A stretch of DNA of 64,000 nt from positions 4,252,320 to 4,316,319 of the forward strand of contig JASSKH010000035.1 of assembly GCA_031763025.1 (NCBI GenBank), given 5' to 3'. Numbering within the stretch: position 1 is the stretch's first letter; each line of letters opens with the position of its first letter. Source of the DNA: Macrocystis pyrifera. Its lineage: Eukaryota > Sar > Phaeophyceae > Laminariales > Laminariaceae. The position numbers and the translations under genes are program-made. Under the pieces are notes generated by a model. It had not been told where the DNA came from and made no database searches. It saw only the letters and a list, made by a program, of their open reading frames with translations. Positions 1 to 11,404 of the stretch are shown here, one piece after another.

Positions 1-799
1 CGGACGTGGTACATAACGTGTATGTGTATGTACCAGCTGGTGTGGTGTGTGCAATATAACTCCTGTTAGCATGTATCAGGCGCGAGGATCCACGTGCAGC
101 GATCAAATACGTCCAACAAGCTACGGTAGGTACCGGTAGTATGGACGTAGACCGCCGTAGTGCTGGGGCGAGACATGGCTTACATTCCGTCCATCATATA
201 CTGGTACATATGCATATTTACTACCAGGTTCAGCATGCTTACACGGCAAAGGGAAGCGCCCCGCCTGCTGCCTGCCTGCCGTGTTGAAAGTTGGGACAAC
301 TCTCAAGTATTTGCGGCGTACATCAGCACATCAGCACACACTGCTGTCGCAAATCAGCAATGAATGGCACATCAGGTACACGAGAATGGTCAAGATTGTA
401 TCCACTTGTCTGGTGCCGTGTCATAAGGTTGGTACGATTGGTACGATATGATATCACAACGTGTTGACGACGAGATGAACCTCGCTGCGTATACCGTATA
501 CTGTGTATATGCTGGGTGCAACTTGTTTCGACAATGCAAGGCACAGCAGCATTCGTAGGAATTCATAGCGCCCACACCTTTGTGTTTCACCGACAGCTAT
601 TAATAGCTACCCGCGAAATATGTCGGAAGACATGTCAAGCAAGGCAAGCCGCAACACCGCGGTAACCCGTGTGAACCCGTTTGACTTGCTTCTGGAACCG
701 CGTCCTTGTAAGAAGCGACAGCTGCGTCTTGCCAACCTTACACACGTCAGGCATATCGCGATTTACTGCTGTAGATCATCTTCACTTGCAGTTGTGAGA
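1..799. other. Non-coding stretch, no gene recognised
   Basis: I see no supported gene, RNA or mobile element here. It holds scattered TA-core-TA micro-motifs, including TATTAATA at 598-605. An 86-codon open frame from the ATG at 620 has no recognisable domain, and its 3' part runs into a dispersed repeat. Confidence 0.5.
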
Positions 800-960
800 A
801 ATTGTGCAGGATCTGCACATTCAACCCAGGAAGCATATGCTAGACCGTGCGGATTTCACGACTCCCACCCTGCAACATGAGCTAGACCATACAGATCATA
901 CATATCATACATATCATACATATCATAGAGGATCGGCCTTAGAAGATCTACTGTAGACGA
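800..960 (-). repeat. Dispersed repeat family R1, copy 1
   Basis: This stretch shares blocks in the same order with 20741-20960: a GGATCTG core, an AACCCAGG block, then CTCCCACCCTGCAA and ATGAGCTAGA. The same blocks occur inverted at 31550-31712 and weakly at 27123-27240. The family is probably a short non-autonomous element about 200 bp long. No ends or target duplications are clear, and the class is unknown. Confidence 0.55.
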
Positions 961-1042
961 GCAAGGGGAAATCGACGATCGATCTGTCTGAGGTCTGAGG
1001 TGTGCAACCTTACTTTCTGCGAAGAGCGCGCAAAACAGTTGA

Positions 1043-1815
1043 GGGCGTGTCCAAACAGAATCGAAAATGGAAAATAGAAATGCTTTCGTTTTCGAGAGTA
1101 GTTGAGACGAGGTGTTCAAGTAGAATCGAAATGTCAAAATAGAAATGCAGGCGAAAAACAAGGGAGACCACAACCTACTTGGGCCGCAGATGTATATAGC
1201 GCTCGGCAACACAGATCCACGACAGAGGAGGGCAAACGCGACGACAATCCGATCCCGGAAGGTCGTTGGGCCTCCCATGGAGGTGGTGCCGCGTCTAACG
1301 TTGACGCCCCGGGATCAAAACTTGAAATATTACTGAGAGCGAACTTCCGGCCTCGTTGTGGAGGGCATCATCCTGAATTTCCTCAAACTAATAGCTATGT
1401 TCGCTTTGGCTCGAACGCCGGGAAACAAAGGCCCGAGAACGTCGGGGCCGGTATTGTGGTTCGCCTGCTGGCTGTTTACGGGGGGTCTGTGCGGCTGTGT
1501 TGCCGTGCTATGAATAGCTGTGGGTTGGATGCTGTGTACGGCGGTGCTGATGTTCAACTATGACGTGGCTACGCTGACCAGTAGGACGCGCTGAATTGTT
1601 GCTGTTCGTGTTTTTGATTTGCTTCAAGGTATTTTCAGCCGTCAAGTTTTTATTTGGAGTTGGGTTTTAAGTTTTATGTTTGTAAATCGTCCATTTTCTC
1701 GGAACCTAAAAAACGAAGAGGAACATGTTTGGGCTAGGGACTATAATAATAAGCGCGTTGTTTATTATCATTTCGATTTTTCGATTATGATCTTCGATTC
1801 TGTTTGGACACGCCC
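1043..1815. mobile_element. Non-autonomous DNA transposon with 21-bp perfect terminal inverted repeats
   Basis: The segment is bounded by a perfect inverted repeat at 1043-1063 and 1795-1815, beginning GGGCGTGTCCAAACAGAATC. The 773-bp interior has no long reading frame and carries diverged copies of the end sequence just inside the left end. Related fragments, without the full ends, lie at 39470-39560, 47440-47490 and 48085-48178. No target duplication is obvious (flanks TTGA and TTAC), so the superfamily is undecided. It ends 18 bp before a MITE. Confidence 0.7.
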
Positions 1816-1833
1816 TTACTAATAGTGCAACTA

Positions 1834-2747
1834 TTACGGGGGACCATAGTAAATAGGACCAAATATTGTTAATAAAAATCAGGTCTTTTCGCGGGTCACG
1901 GGCTGTTCAAAATGTCACGGGTCCGGTCGGGTCGGGTCAGGAAGTGTTCAAAATCTCACGGGTCGGGTCGGGTCAAGAGATTTTCAAATCTCACGGGTCG
2001 GGTCGGGTCGGGTCAAGAGTTTTTCAAATCTCACGGGTCGGGTCGGGTCGGGTCAACAGGTGATGAAAAGCTCACGGGTCGGGTCGGGTCAACAGGTGAT
2101 AAAAAGCTCACGGGTCGGGTCAGGTCTTGCCCGCGAGAAACGGGTCACTCGCGGGTCGTGCCAGCGTTACCCGCGAGTTCTTTTCTGCTGACCCGCGGGT
2201 CGGACCCGCGCATCCGGCCCGCGGATCCAACACTCAAAATACCTCCCGCTCTCTTACTCCAAAGCTTTTCTCGTACAAATATTCAATAATACTCCTTGGT
2301 GGTATCTTATTCAAACATTAAAACACCGCCAAATCCATATACTCATGCCGCGCATCCATTTATACCCACTACAGCCAGGCCACATATCGCTTGTGGGCAC
2401 AAAAATGAATATAAATTGTTTTCGAAGTGTCGATCCACGGGCCGGATCCGCAGGTCGGACCTGCGGGTCAAGATAAATAGTCTCGCGGGTCGAGGTGACC
2501 CGACCCGCATAAAACCCGTGTCTCACGGGTCAGTCCGAAGGTGGTGGGTCGGGTCGGGTCGGGTCAGTGGAATCTCGCAGGTCGGGTCGGGTCGGGTCAG
2601 GATATTTTCAAATCTCACGGGTCGGGCCGGGTCGACCCGACCCGACCCGTGAGATTTGACCTGACCCGCGAAAAGCCCTGATAAAAATAGGGAAATATAT
2701 AGGTTTTTGTGTGTACCGTGGGTCCTACACACTATGCACCCACGATA
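1834..2747. mobile_element. TTACGGGGG MITE copy A, split by a hAT-type insertion
   Basis: The left part (1834-1879) matches the consensus of this palindromic MITE. The right part resumes at 2681 and runs to about 2747 with a diverged right end. The middle is displaced by the 801-bp element at 1880-2680. The left flank carries the TA that borders most copies of the family. The order of events is clear: the MITE came first, then the insertion. Confidence 0.85.
1880..2680. mobile_element. Non-autonomous hAT-type transposon with 8-bp target duplication
   Basis: The left end reads CAGGTCTTTTCGCGGGTCA. The inverted right end reads CAGGGCTTTTCGCGGGTCA, so the 19-bp ends differ at one position. The element is flanked by an exact 8-bp direct repeat ATAAAAAT at 1872-1879 and 2681-2688. 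An 8-bp duplication with ends starting CAGG is typical of the hAT superfamily. Both subterminal regions carry many short repeats of the form TCACGGGTCGGGTCGGGTC, as expected for transposase-binding arrays. The core at about 2225-2430 is unique sequence. There is no transposase, so it would need one from elsewhere. It interrupts MITE copy A. Confidence 0.9.
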
Positions 2748-5009
2748 CAGCATAATATATCATCAACATACCTAAGTTACCAGTATATCATCATGCTGCT
2801 TGAACGTGTCGTTCGAGTATATACAGCAGTTCCTCACACGAACACACCAGTAGTACACTACCAGTACAGCACTATTAATAGTACAGCAGTATGAATAGTG
2901 TACTGCTTGTAGTGCACTCCGGACAACATCTCCTACCCTAAACGAGTATTCATACCTTGGTACAACAGCAGTCCTACTTATTAATAGCAGTCCGAGTCAG
3001 GGCTGGCTGCTTGGTTTGGCCCATGTTGAGGAAATCGTACCTTTTTTCTTTTTTCGACGCTTTGATTTTTTCATTTTTTCGCTCTGGACAAGTATTCGTA
3101 TTACAGTACGACGTAGTACTGTATTAGTATTAACAGTACGTTACGAAGAGGGAAGGCGTTGCCGGTACAGAATCGTGTACTTGTACCACGTACGTACCAG
3201 GTCTGAGGTCCACGAGAACGAACACAGCAACTTTTTTTTCCCGCAAGGTATTCTTCCACTCCAGAGTTGGTTCTTGGAGTCTGACCTGCGGCCACGGACT
3301 GCATGGTTTTGTTTGTTTTGTGGCGATAAGTTAATTAACGTGAGAACAACAACAACGAACAACACCAACACCAAGTATATGGCAGTATGGCGAAGTGCAA
3401 GCAGTATTAATATCAATATTAACAGCAGTATGATACGACGATTTTTATATGAGCTGATGCATACCAATGTATCATTTATTATCGTACAATAGCCGCTGAG
3501 CAATCGCAAGCGCGTCGATTACTTAGGCAACTATTAATATTATACACTGGTAAATCGTAGGGTATACCTTGGAAACACCTGGCTTGCATGATGGTCTTTC
3601 CATGGGACTACTGGTATGTACGTACATGTTAATAAACACAACCAGGAGACGTGATCATTGGTGGCGATACGAGATGCTCGTCGCTTAGAGCTTGCGAAGG
3701 ACTTCGGAAGTTGACTGCTGTAGGGGCGAAACGTCATGGACGGTTTGCTCGCATCGACGACACACTGATAATGAATCACACTGGTAAGGTTGATATGGTA
3801 CTTTGATACAATTTTATACTATTTTGCACTTGTATCGCTATTAAAAATAGACATAGCGCACTGAACAAGCTTCGCCGAGTATTATTAACATTCGGTATTA
3901 CCGGGTACGTACGAGCACGAGGCGCCTGGTCGCGTGTAAATGTGTAGAGCAGCAGCAGCAGTATCATACGATGTACCGGTGCTACTGCTGCTGTAACTGA
4001 TGTACAGCAGTTGGCACAGCAGCAGTGTTAAATTTACTACGCTCGTATTAACAGCAGTTCAGAGACGTCAGGACGGGTCGCAGGTTGCTCTGTCTTACGG
4101 CAACCGATCGATATCGATGATACTCAGACACCATAAATGCTCATATGTCAACCTTCATAGCGTACCAGGTAAGCTGTACGGGTGCGACAGGACATCATCT
4201 GAGTGCTGAGCTCAAATCCCTCGTGACCTCTGTGCCTCTGCGAGCTCTGTGTGACTGCTGTCAAGGTTTTGCCGGGAAATTGATACATTGATCGAAAGCG
4301 TCGTCGAAAGGATAGACAGCACGCACTATTTAATAATAATGCAAGCAGAAGACGCAATTCGACACAGAACATCATTACGTCGTAGTATTCGTTACGGCAA
4401 TACCAGGTACGTTTAATCGGATGTAGCTATAGCCGACAACCTCCCGTAGCCTTAGGGTCTGATCCTGACATGGCACCTGCCCTATGTGGTGCAGAGGCCG
4501 TGATATAGTAATCGATGCTCGTAGGTCCTCGCCGTACTACAGCGCAAGCGCGTGTCCTGCTGCTCAAATGATCGAGGTACCCATCGCCATTGCGTGTTCG
4601 GACATGTCTCGTCCGAGAGAAGAGGTTACAACTACGAATTAATACAAGGTTTATCATTGGGGCTGGGGCATGCAAAATTCGTGCCGGTTCAATGCCCGAA
4701 ATCAGGCAAGGGTAAAAAGCACCGCATGACCTCTGGGCTCACCTTTTGCCACAGCTGGGCTTTAGCGAAGACTCCCTCTCAGCTGGGTTCTCATCCCACG
4801 CGAACTGGCGAGTAGAACCGCAGCAGCGGTATTGGACTCAGACGCAAGTACGAACAAGGAACAACGAAGTGTGGCGAACGCGGAGAAAGGAGTTCCAAGC
4901 GTTTTTTTTAAACCTCAACAATCAGGGGATTGTTGGAGATTCGCTTCGAAAAAAAAACAACACGGCGGTGCCATATCAGCACACAAGGCTATTGCAGTTG
5001 TGGTTGGAG
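2748..5009. other. Non-coding stretch rich in micro-motifs
   Basis: No gene recognised. It is dense in TATTAATA (2873, 2979, 3405, 3532), TACAGCAGTA (2882) and TACCAGGTA (4163, 4401). A copy of repeat R2 lies at 3240-3370. Confidence 0.5.
3240..3370 (+). repeat. Dispersed repeat family R2, copy 1
   Basis: It shares with 18125-18245 a conserved block starting GTATTCTTCCACTC and AGAGTT, then a GCGACCACGGA-like block, TGTGGCGAT and AGTTAATGTGAGAA. Both copies end in an (AAC)n run. A shorter match lies at 26243-26290. The simple-repeat 3' tail is reminiscent of a SINE, but I see no clear pol III boxes. Confidence 0.55.
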
Positions 5010-5084
5010 ATGACCTCGGTCTTGTCGGTGGACGACGTGGAGGCGCAAATATCGGCGGATGAGGCGTTGGCGCGAAGACTCCAG
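5010..5084 (+). CDS. Possible first coding exon of the RING-H2 ligase gene
   Basis: An ATG at 5010 opens 25 codons ending DEALARRLQ just before a good donor (CAG, then GTCAGC at 5085). DEALARRLQ is a short helical motif often seen near the N terminus of ubiquitin-pathway and RING proteins. The stretch is GC-rich against AT-rich surroundings. It ends in phase 0. It lies on the same strand 1.8 kb upstream of the first firm exon of the RING gene, but I could not make a continuous phase-consistent path through the next candidate exon. It may therefore belong to that gene through an unseen exon, or be a separate or false exon. An acceptor at 4996-4997 would allow it to be an internal exon instead. 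Confidence 0.35.
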
Positions 5085-5310
5085 GTCAGCTTGGGATTCG
5101 CGATACGTCGTTAGCGCGCCGCCGATTGGGCATCCTAAATATGGAATACACAATACTGGGTGAATCGTACTGCCGTACTGGCTGAATACTGAATATATCA
5201 ACTCTAAAACCACGTTGTTTTTTTCGTGTTGCTTCATAGCTTGACATTGATTGATGTCGCAGTCGGAGCGATGACCTGCTCGGTGCGAGGAAACCGCTTT
5301 GTTTGTCCAG

Positions 5311-5493
5311 TTTTCGACTCACGTTGCGGGTGGCAGTGGGAATGCCTGCCGAGCGTAGAGAGCTGGTGCTTTTCGTCCCCGACTTCAGAAAGGGCGCGGG
5401 GCCGATGCTTGTGTGCCAGGGGGGGGTATTTTACGTGAATGCAGCGTTCGGGGCGAACCTGCTCTGCAGACCATCGGCCATACAAACGAGCAG
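5311..5493 (+). CDS. Possible second exon upstream of the RING-H2 ligase
   Basis: A GC-rich block is open from an acceptor at 5309-5310 (preceded by a T-rich tract) to a donor at 5494 (CAG, then GTACAG). It encodes a stretch containing LVLFVPDFRKGAGPMLVCQG. The VP-x-GxGxML-x(3)-GG pattern is loosely like the VPPGVxPGxxFxxxxGG modules that precede RING domains in some protists. This similarity is weak and by eye. The exon ends in phase 2. The reading frame and GC content argue that it is real; gene membership is inferred from strand and position only. Confidence 0.35.
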
Positions 5494-6856
5494 GTACAGA
5501 CCTTTTTTTGCATTTTACCTTGAGAATACGACAATAAATTCTACTTGTAGGTACGTTGTGGGCACTACAGCACTATGATACAGCCAGCTTACTGCTCAGT
5601 GCTTCGTATATACAGCAGCAGCTACGTACACTGGACGTGAAGGAGTGTGGCTTCCTGCGTTCCCTGTTCATGGTATACATCGTACAAGGTATACCCTAGC
5701 GCTGTTGATACATACCAGGTACCTGGTACGGTACATACACATCCCTCTCCCTGTTCATCGCCCATCGCGTCTGTGTACTGCATTGTTTTCTCTGGTACGA
5801 ACACGAGCAAAATCAATAAACGACGGCAACTACACAACAATAACAGCGACTGCAACATCCCACACATGACGGAAATATAAGAAACGTTTAGTATCAGCAC
5901 GAAGACACAACGGTCGTTATATTTCCGTCCAAACCGGTAACATTTTCTCGGCGTGATGAGCATGTATGCGTGCGTACTGCTGCCGCTGTACTGCTGCTGC
6001 TGCTGCTGTACTGCTGCTGCTGCTGGTGCACCTCTGGTGGTCCACGCGGCAGCATTATTATTAGATTATTAGTAGCATTTTCGGTGGCGTGGTAGAAGTA
6101 TTAGTATTATTAATAATATTAGTCTACGGCTGCTGCTGTCTCGTGCTCCCTGTGCTAATAATAATAAGCTGATGGTGTACCACTGCTGTATATATACCTT
6201 GGTTGATACCCGTTATACGCCCATCATATTCAATACCTCTGACCTGGTAGCAAGCACGTGCATCTACATCTGAGAAGTACCCACACTTTATCCTTAATAG
6301 TGATACTCCTAGTACTTGATCTATCCTACGAGTATACATGTGATGTATGCTACCATAACTACTAATAACGCGTACTGGTACTTGACTGCTTGATAGCACT
6401 GAACAGCACATGCTGTTGTTGTTGTTGTTGTTCATTGTGTTGTTCTTACATTACATTAACTCTCAAATCAAGGACTCCGTGGTCACAAATATCCACATCT
6501 GCATCTCAGGAGTGAGTACCCACACTTCATCCTACAGCAGTAGTACTGCTTAATATTTATAGTCTTTTTACACCAGTTTTTTCTTCCCCCCAACAATTCC
6601 CCGTAAGTCTCGGGAATCATAGGTTGGTGGGACTGCGCTGGTATATACTGCAGCAGTGATGGGTGCAAACCCGAAAGTGTAGCGGCAGTATTAGTGAGTA
6701 AGATTTTCAAAACAATATATCTGGTATACCACACACAGGTACCTGGTACCTGGTATCTCGTTTGCAGGAAGCTTATACCAGGTATGTTATTGCAAACTGC
6801 CACGAACGTTATTACTCAAAAGTCCGTTGTTGTTATTGTTGCTGCTGCTGTGTACG
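5494..6856. other. Non-coding stretch with CTG/CAG runs and micro-motifs
   Basis: No gene recognised. It contains (CTG)n stretches at 5970-6030, many TACCAGGTA and TACCTGGTA motifs (5713, 5720, 6740, 6747, 6776), TATTAATA at 6108 and TACAGCAGTA at 6533. Some of the motifs abut and share their TA. Confidence 0.5.
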
Positions 6857-7366
6857 ATGCGCGTGCCGCTTGGTGTATTTGGTGTGCTGTGTGCATTGGC
6901 AAAGGACGAGCAACAGCGGGTGGACTCCTCCACCCCTCTCATCAACAGCCTCATCACCAGCACCAGTGGACCTAGCAGCAGTGCTGGCTCCATGAGCACC
7001 AGCTTAAGCTTGAACGACACCGGTCCCCCCACCCAAAACGGCCGAGGAGGTCGCATCGGCCTAGCCGGACCGGGAACAAGCGGCCTAGTCCAGGCGGCCA
7101 GCGGCAATCTAGAACCCGAGGCCCCGGCAGCGCGGAGAAATGTCCGCTTCAACATCATGGATGATGGAGTGCGAGGGATGAATTTGAGCAGGCTTGGGTT
7201 GTTACTTTTGATGATGGTGAATCTGCCTTTGATCGCGGCGGGGATTGTGGTGCTCACGCTTCACTGGGGAGACAGTGACGTCTGTGACTCGGGGCACAGG
7301 CAGAAGTGGAGGTGGTGGGCGCTGCTGTCGGTAGTGCGGATGGTTCTCAGCACTCCAGTTACTGCG
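6857..7366 (+). CDS. RING-H2 ligase exon: N-terminal region and first two membrane spans
   Basis: This is 170 codons, ending phase 0 at a canonical donor (GCG, then GTGAGT at 7367). The first ~110 residues are polar and low in complexity (Ser, Thr, Gly, Pro). Then come a span near NLSRLGLLLLMMVNLPLIAA and another near WWALLSVVRMVLSTPV. The ATG at 6857 is the first in frame, but AG acceptors at 6903-6904, 6909-6910 and 6915-6916 would also open the frame in phase 0, so this may be an internal exon with the start further upstream. It is strongly GC-rich compared with the flanks. Confidence 0.75.
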
Positions 7367-10300
7367 GTGAGTGGAGTCCTATATATGAATATGAGCATTG
7401 ATACCTCGTACCTCGTACGGTATATACATGCTGCCCTAAGACGCAAGCGGCAAGCAGCGGCAATCAGTGCAAGGTGTGCTGAAGGATCTCTGATGTAGGC
7501 TGTAGGGCATGTTTCGACTGTGTGTGTGTTTGATCAATAAAATACAGCGGTATGAAATACAGCAGTATCGCATCGAACGTGCTTTGCCCATGTACGTGAA
7601 GATGGGCATGGGATACGTTGTAGCATTTTCGCAAAAGCGAAAACCGGACAGGAGGCAGTATTCTTGAAAACGAAAAACCGATTCAACCGGTTTTTGTTTG
7701 GCAGATATTGAAGCCTCCAAAACACTGGAAACCACAGTGTATTTTAGATTTTTGCTCGATTTACACCTACCTTGCTGTGTACTCAAGCAGGGAAGTATAC
7801 AAAAGAATTTTTTTCGGTCGCTGTTCATGTTATCGCTAGGGAAAAAATATCCATAAAATTCCACCAGAGGGGATACACGTGCGTTGCCCCCCCAGGGGAT
7901 ACACGTGTGCTGCCCCTGTTACCGGAGGGGGTGTTTTTACGGGGATGGACATCTGTTGCCCCCCCCCTGGGCCTATGCCTATGGTGAAATCGTCCATACG
8001 TAAATCGGACATACCAAAATCAAGCGTACACCAAAGTTGGTGAATAAAAAGTGTACCAGGTAACATATTATGTGCATATTATCCAGTGAAACCAATGTTA
8101 TTCGGTTGCGTTTGTCAAAAGATTTGTAGGCGTTTTCTTACCGAGGACGTTTCGCTACCTTCCATGTGTTACCGCAAAATAAACCCGGTTACCCACCGCC
8201 CACTTCAGTAACCTGCGTGGTACCGTAAGCGGTAACGTACGTCCCTGCTCCCAAGTCCGGACCGTATCACTCGGGTGACAAGCGAACACACCCACTGGGA
8301 CTATTCTCGGAACCGAGTAATTTCTTCAAACCATGCCTTAAGGGGGATGCCACCGAACGAAAATGGTCACGGTAGAAATATCTCGACGAGACTTTTAGAC
8401 GTAGACTGTTGTGTCGCTCGGCGTCTACACGTGCCCCACTGTCGAGAAATTAGGCTTGAAGTTTGTTATTTTACCACACCATGTGATACGGTCTAATTCT
8501 GGTGCTCATGGTTTCCTCGTTGGCCCGACTTTCACGCTGTCATGACCAGGTTATGCTGACGTTGTTCATTGCTGCAGACTCGTTTTTGTGTAGATGTAAG
8601 TGCACGGGATCAAACGAAAACGAACTGGAATTTAAACCGGTCTTGTATGTTGAAAACAGACTAATTGCAAACGCCCATCGGGTTTCCGGAAAACCGTGGT
8701 TAACCGGTTTTTATTTTGCCCGGTGCCTATGTCTAGTTTTGCCCTCCATCCTCTGGCATCCATTTTTTTTCAATTAGATACCTGGTGCTCCACGAAAGCT
8801 TGGATGTTTTAATATCCGATTACCTTTATTATCAATATATATATATATATTTCCGTTCGTCAGTTTATACCGTCTTATCCAGCTCGAGTATCGTTCGAAA
8901 TTACACACTGCTTGGGTTGGTCTTTGCGCGCAGAGCAGAGAGCGGTTTTGAAACCAAGTACGGTACGAGATAGTTTGTCTGGTCGGTCTGGTTGCTTGGC
9001 GTTGCGGAGAGATGGTTGATGATTGGGCGTCTGGTGGTTCGGTGGCGGTTGTGTTTGTGATGTCATCGCGTGACAAAAGGAGTGCCTCTACGATCGATCG
9101 CAGTTTGCAGACGTCTCTTTACCCATGAGGACCGTGCATCATTCAATAATTTCGTATTTTAATAGCACGAGCCGCACAAGGGCATCAAGCATAATTTCAT
9201 CGTGTCCACGAGGTAATGTGGGCTTTGCACGATGGAAAAGCTTGGGCCAATCAGATCAAAACGGGTTTTAACTATTTGCAACTTGACCATTGTATAGCCT
9301 TGAGATGGGAGATTGGAGATGCACCTTGCCCAGCTCGCAGTGCCGGTGGTTGAGGTGCGAGCAGAGCACTCAATGACTGATGAAGCAAAGTGAGCGCTAC
9401 GAAGGTTAGGGGGATGGAAGACTATCCACTATTAATACCTGGTATTTCAAAGAGATGGTGTACAAAACTGTCGCTACGTACGTAGGAACTCTATTAATGG
9501 ATTCACAGCAGCAGGATATTTTGTAACCGTCGTCAACTTGAGTGCGTTGGTGGATGAGTTCTGTGTTCTGTGTGAAAAAGCCAAAAGAACGGTATACCTA
9601 CTCTGTCGCGATCGGAAGTTGAATGGAAGTCCATTGGAAATGTACATTGATTTTCGAAGCGCCTCTGAACAAAAAAGGCTCCGGGTAAAATAAAAACTCG
9701 CATAGTATTTTTTTTCAGGGTTATGGCTACGTATGCAGCGTCAGCGCTGCTTAAACAATAGAATGGCTTAAACAGTACAATCGTACTTTGCTCAACGGAG
9801 GGACATTGATTGACGATTTCTCGTAAGATGCTGTGAGAGTATGAAGTATGACATGACAGAATGGTGACGATAGCTCTTTGTGGAAGGAAGGAAGGAGTTA
9901 GGCTGCACTGCAGCAGTAATTAATGTGGTACGTAGTCCTCGCATGTACGACACGACGAGTACTAACTGCTGTACCAGCAGCAGAAGTACATATTATACTG
10001 AGGTAGGAAGTTAGGTATTACAAGACGTGTCGCTCACAAGGAGTAACACAAAATGCGAGTGAAGTGGACAGAGAGGCCCACGGTTGTAGTAAGTAGATGC
10101 AATGACGACTTGAGCACTGGCCTATATGCTTGATGAAGATTTACATACAGAACACGCGCGTTCGGCTTGATATAACACTTGTCAAATAAAGTAAAAATTG
10201 AATATAGACGAGACGTATTGCGCGGCTTGCAAAGTTGAGTATCAACTACTTGATCAGTCGAACTCACAGCTGACGTATTTCTTATTTATATGAAAAGGCC

Positions 10301-11360
10301 AAGAGCTCCTATCAGTACAAGTACGTACGAAAACAGTTTTTTTTTGTTGGGCCCGAGAGATTTCGATGTCTTGGTTCGTGTGGAGAACACAGCGAGCTGT
10401 GTAAATGTTCGACGGCATGGTATCAATAGCTCTCTTGAACTCTGCCTACTGGCTTGCGTCGTCGCGCTCTGGTCGGCACGCGCTTGCTTTGCTGCTTTGT
10501 GCAGGGCTGGTGGGCTGGTGGGCTGTGCTGTGACGTGCTTGCGGTAGATTCTCTACGACAACATGCTCATTCTTATGTATTTATACAAACAAAAAATGAG
10601 ACGAAAAAAAAAAGTGAAAACGAATGGTCTCCTTCTAAAACAGAACGAAAAAGCGAATAGGCTCGCCAGCAGGTAATAGAAGGATGATATTCAAATCGGG
10701 ATTAAATAACTCGAGGACCGATCCTAAAAAAAAATAAGTTTGCTGTCGGCAATTATGGGTTGAAAGTGGCTGAGAAGTGGGAGAGCATACCGGGGGCGTC
10801 CTTAGGCAAGATCTCAGTAAATGTTTACAAGGCGCTTCGCATAGCGGGCGGTTGTGCTCTCTACGCTCGCTCACGGGGAGAACTGAACGGAACAAATGGT
10901 ACTTCATTTTAGGTGCTAACAGGGGCAACTTGCAAATGCTAAGAGCTCCATGTTCCACCCAGGAAAGTAGCCCGGGCGCCGCATGCACCTTCATACTTAC
11001 GAAAGAGAAGGCACAGCACGGCACAGCACGGCACAGCGCGGCACAGCACCGCAAAATTATGAAGATCAAAGGAAGACGAGTTTTTGAGTATACAAACAAT
11101 TCCCGTCCCCTTTGATCTAAGTATTTCCCGCCTGATCGGAACACCTTGCGCCGGAAACAGAAAAAAAAACTGAACAGCTGAGCTTTTGTCAGCCTTGTAC
11201 GCTGCCCGTCCCTCTCGCAACCACGTCGCCACCGATTCAGTTCTGGTAAAGCTTTCGTCCCTCTCTGTCACAGTGAACCTCGTCGCTCACCTCGCGTGAA
11301 GCCCGGTGCTCACCGTGGCCCTCGTTCGCTAGCCTGACGATGTTGATGCTCACACTGCGG

Positions 11361-11404
<44 letters not shown>

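Noticed and set aside
620-880. 86-codon open frame starting with a good ATG
   Set aside because: No recognisable motif, no splice support, and the 3' third is dispersed repeat R1.
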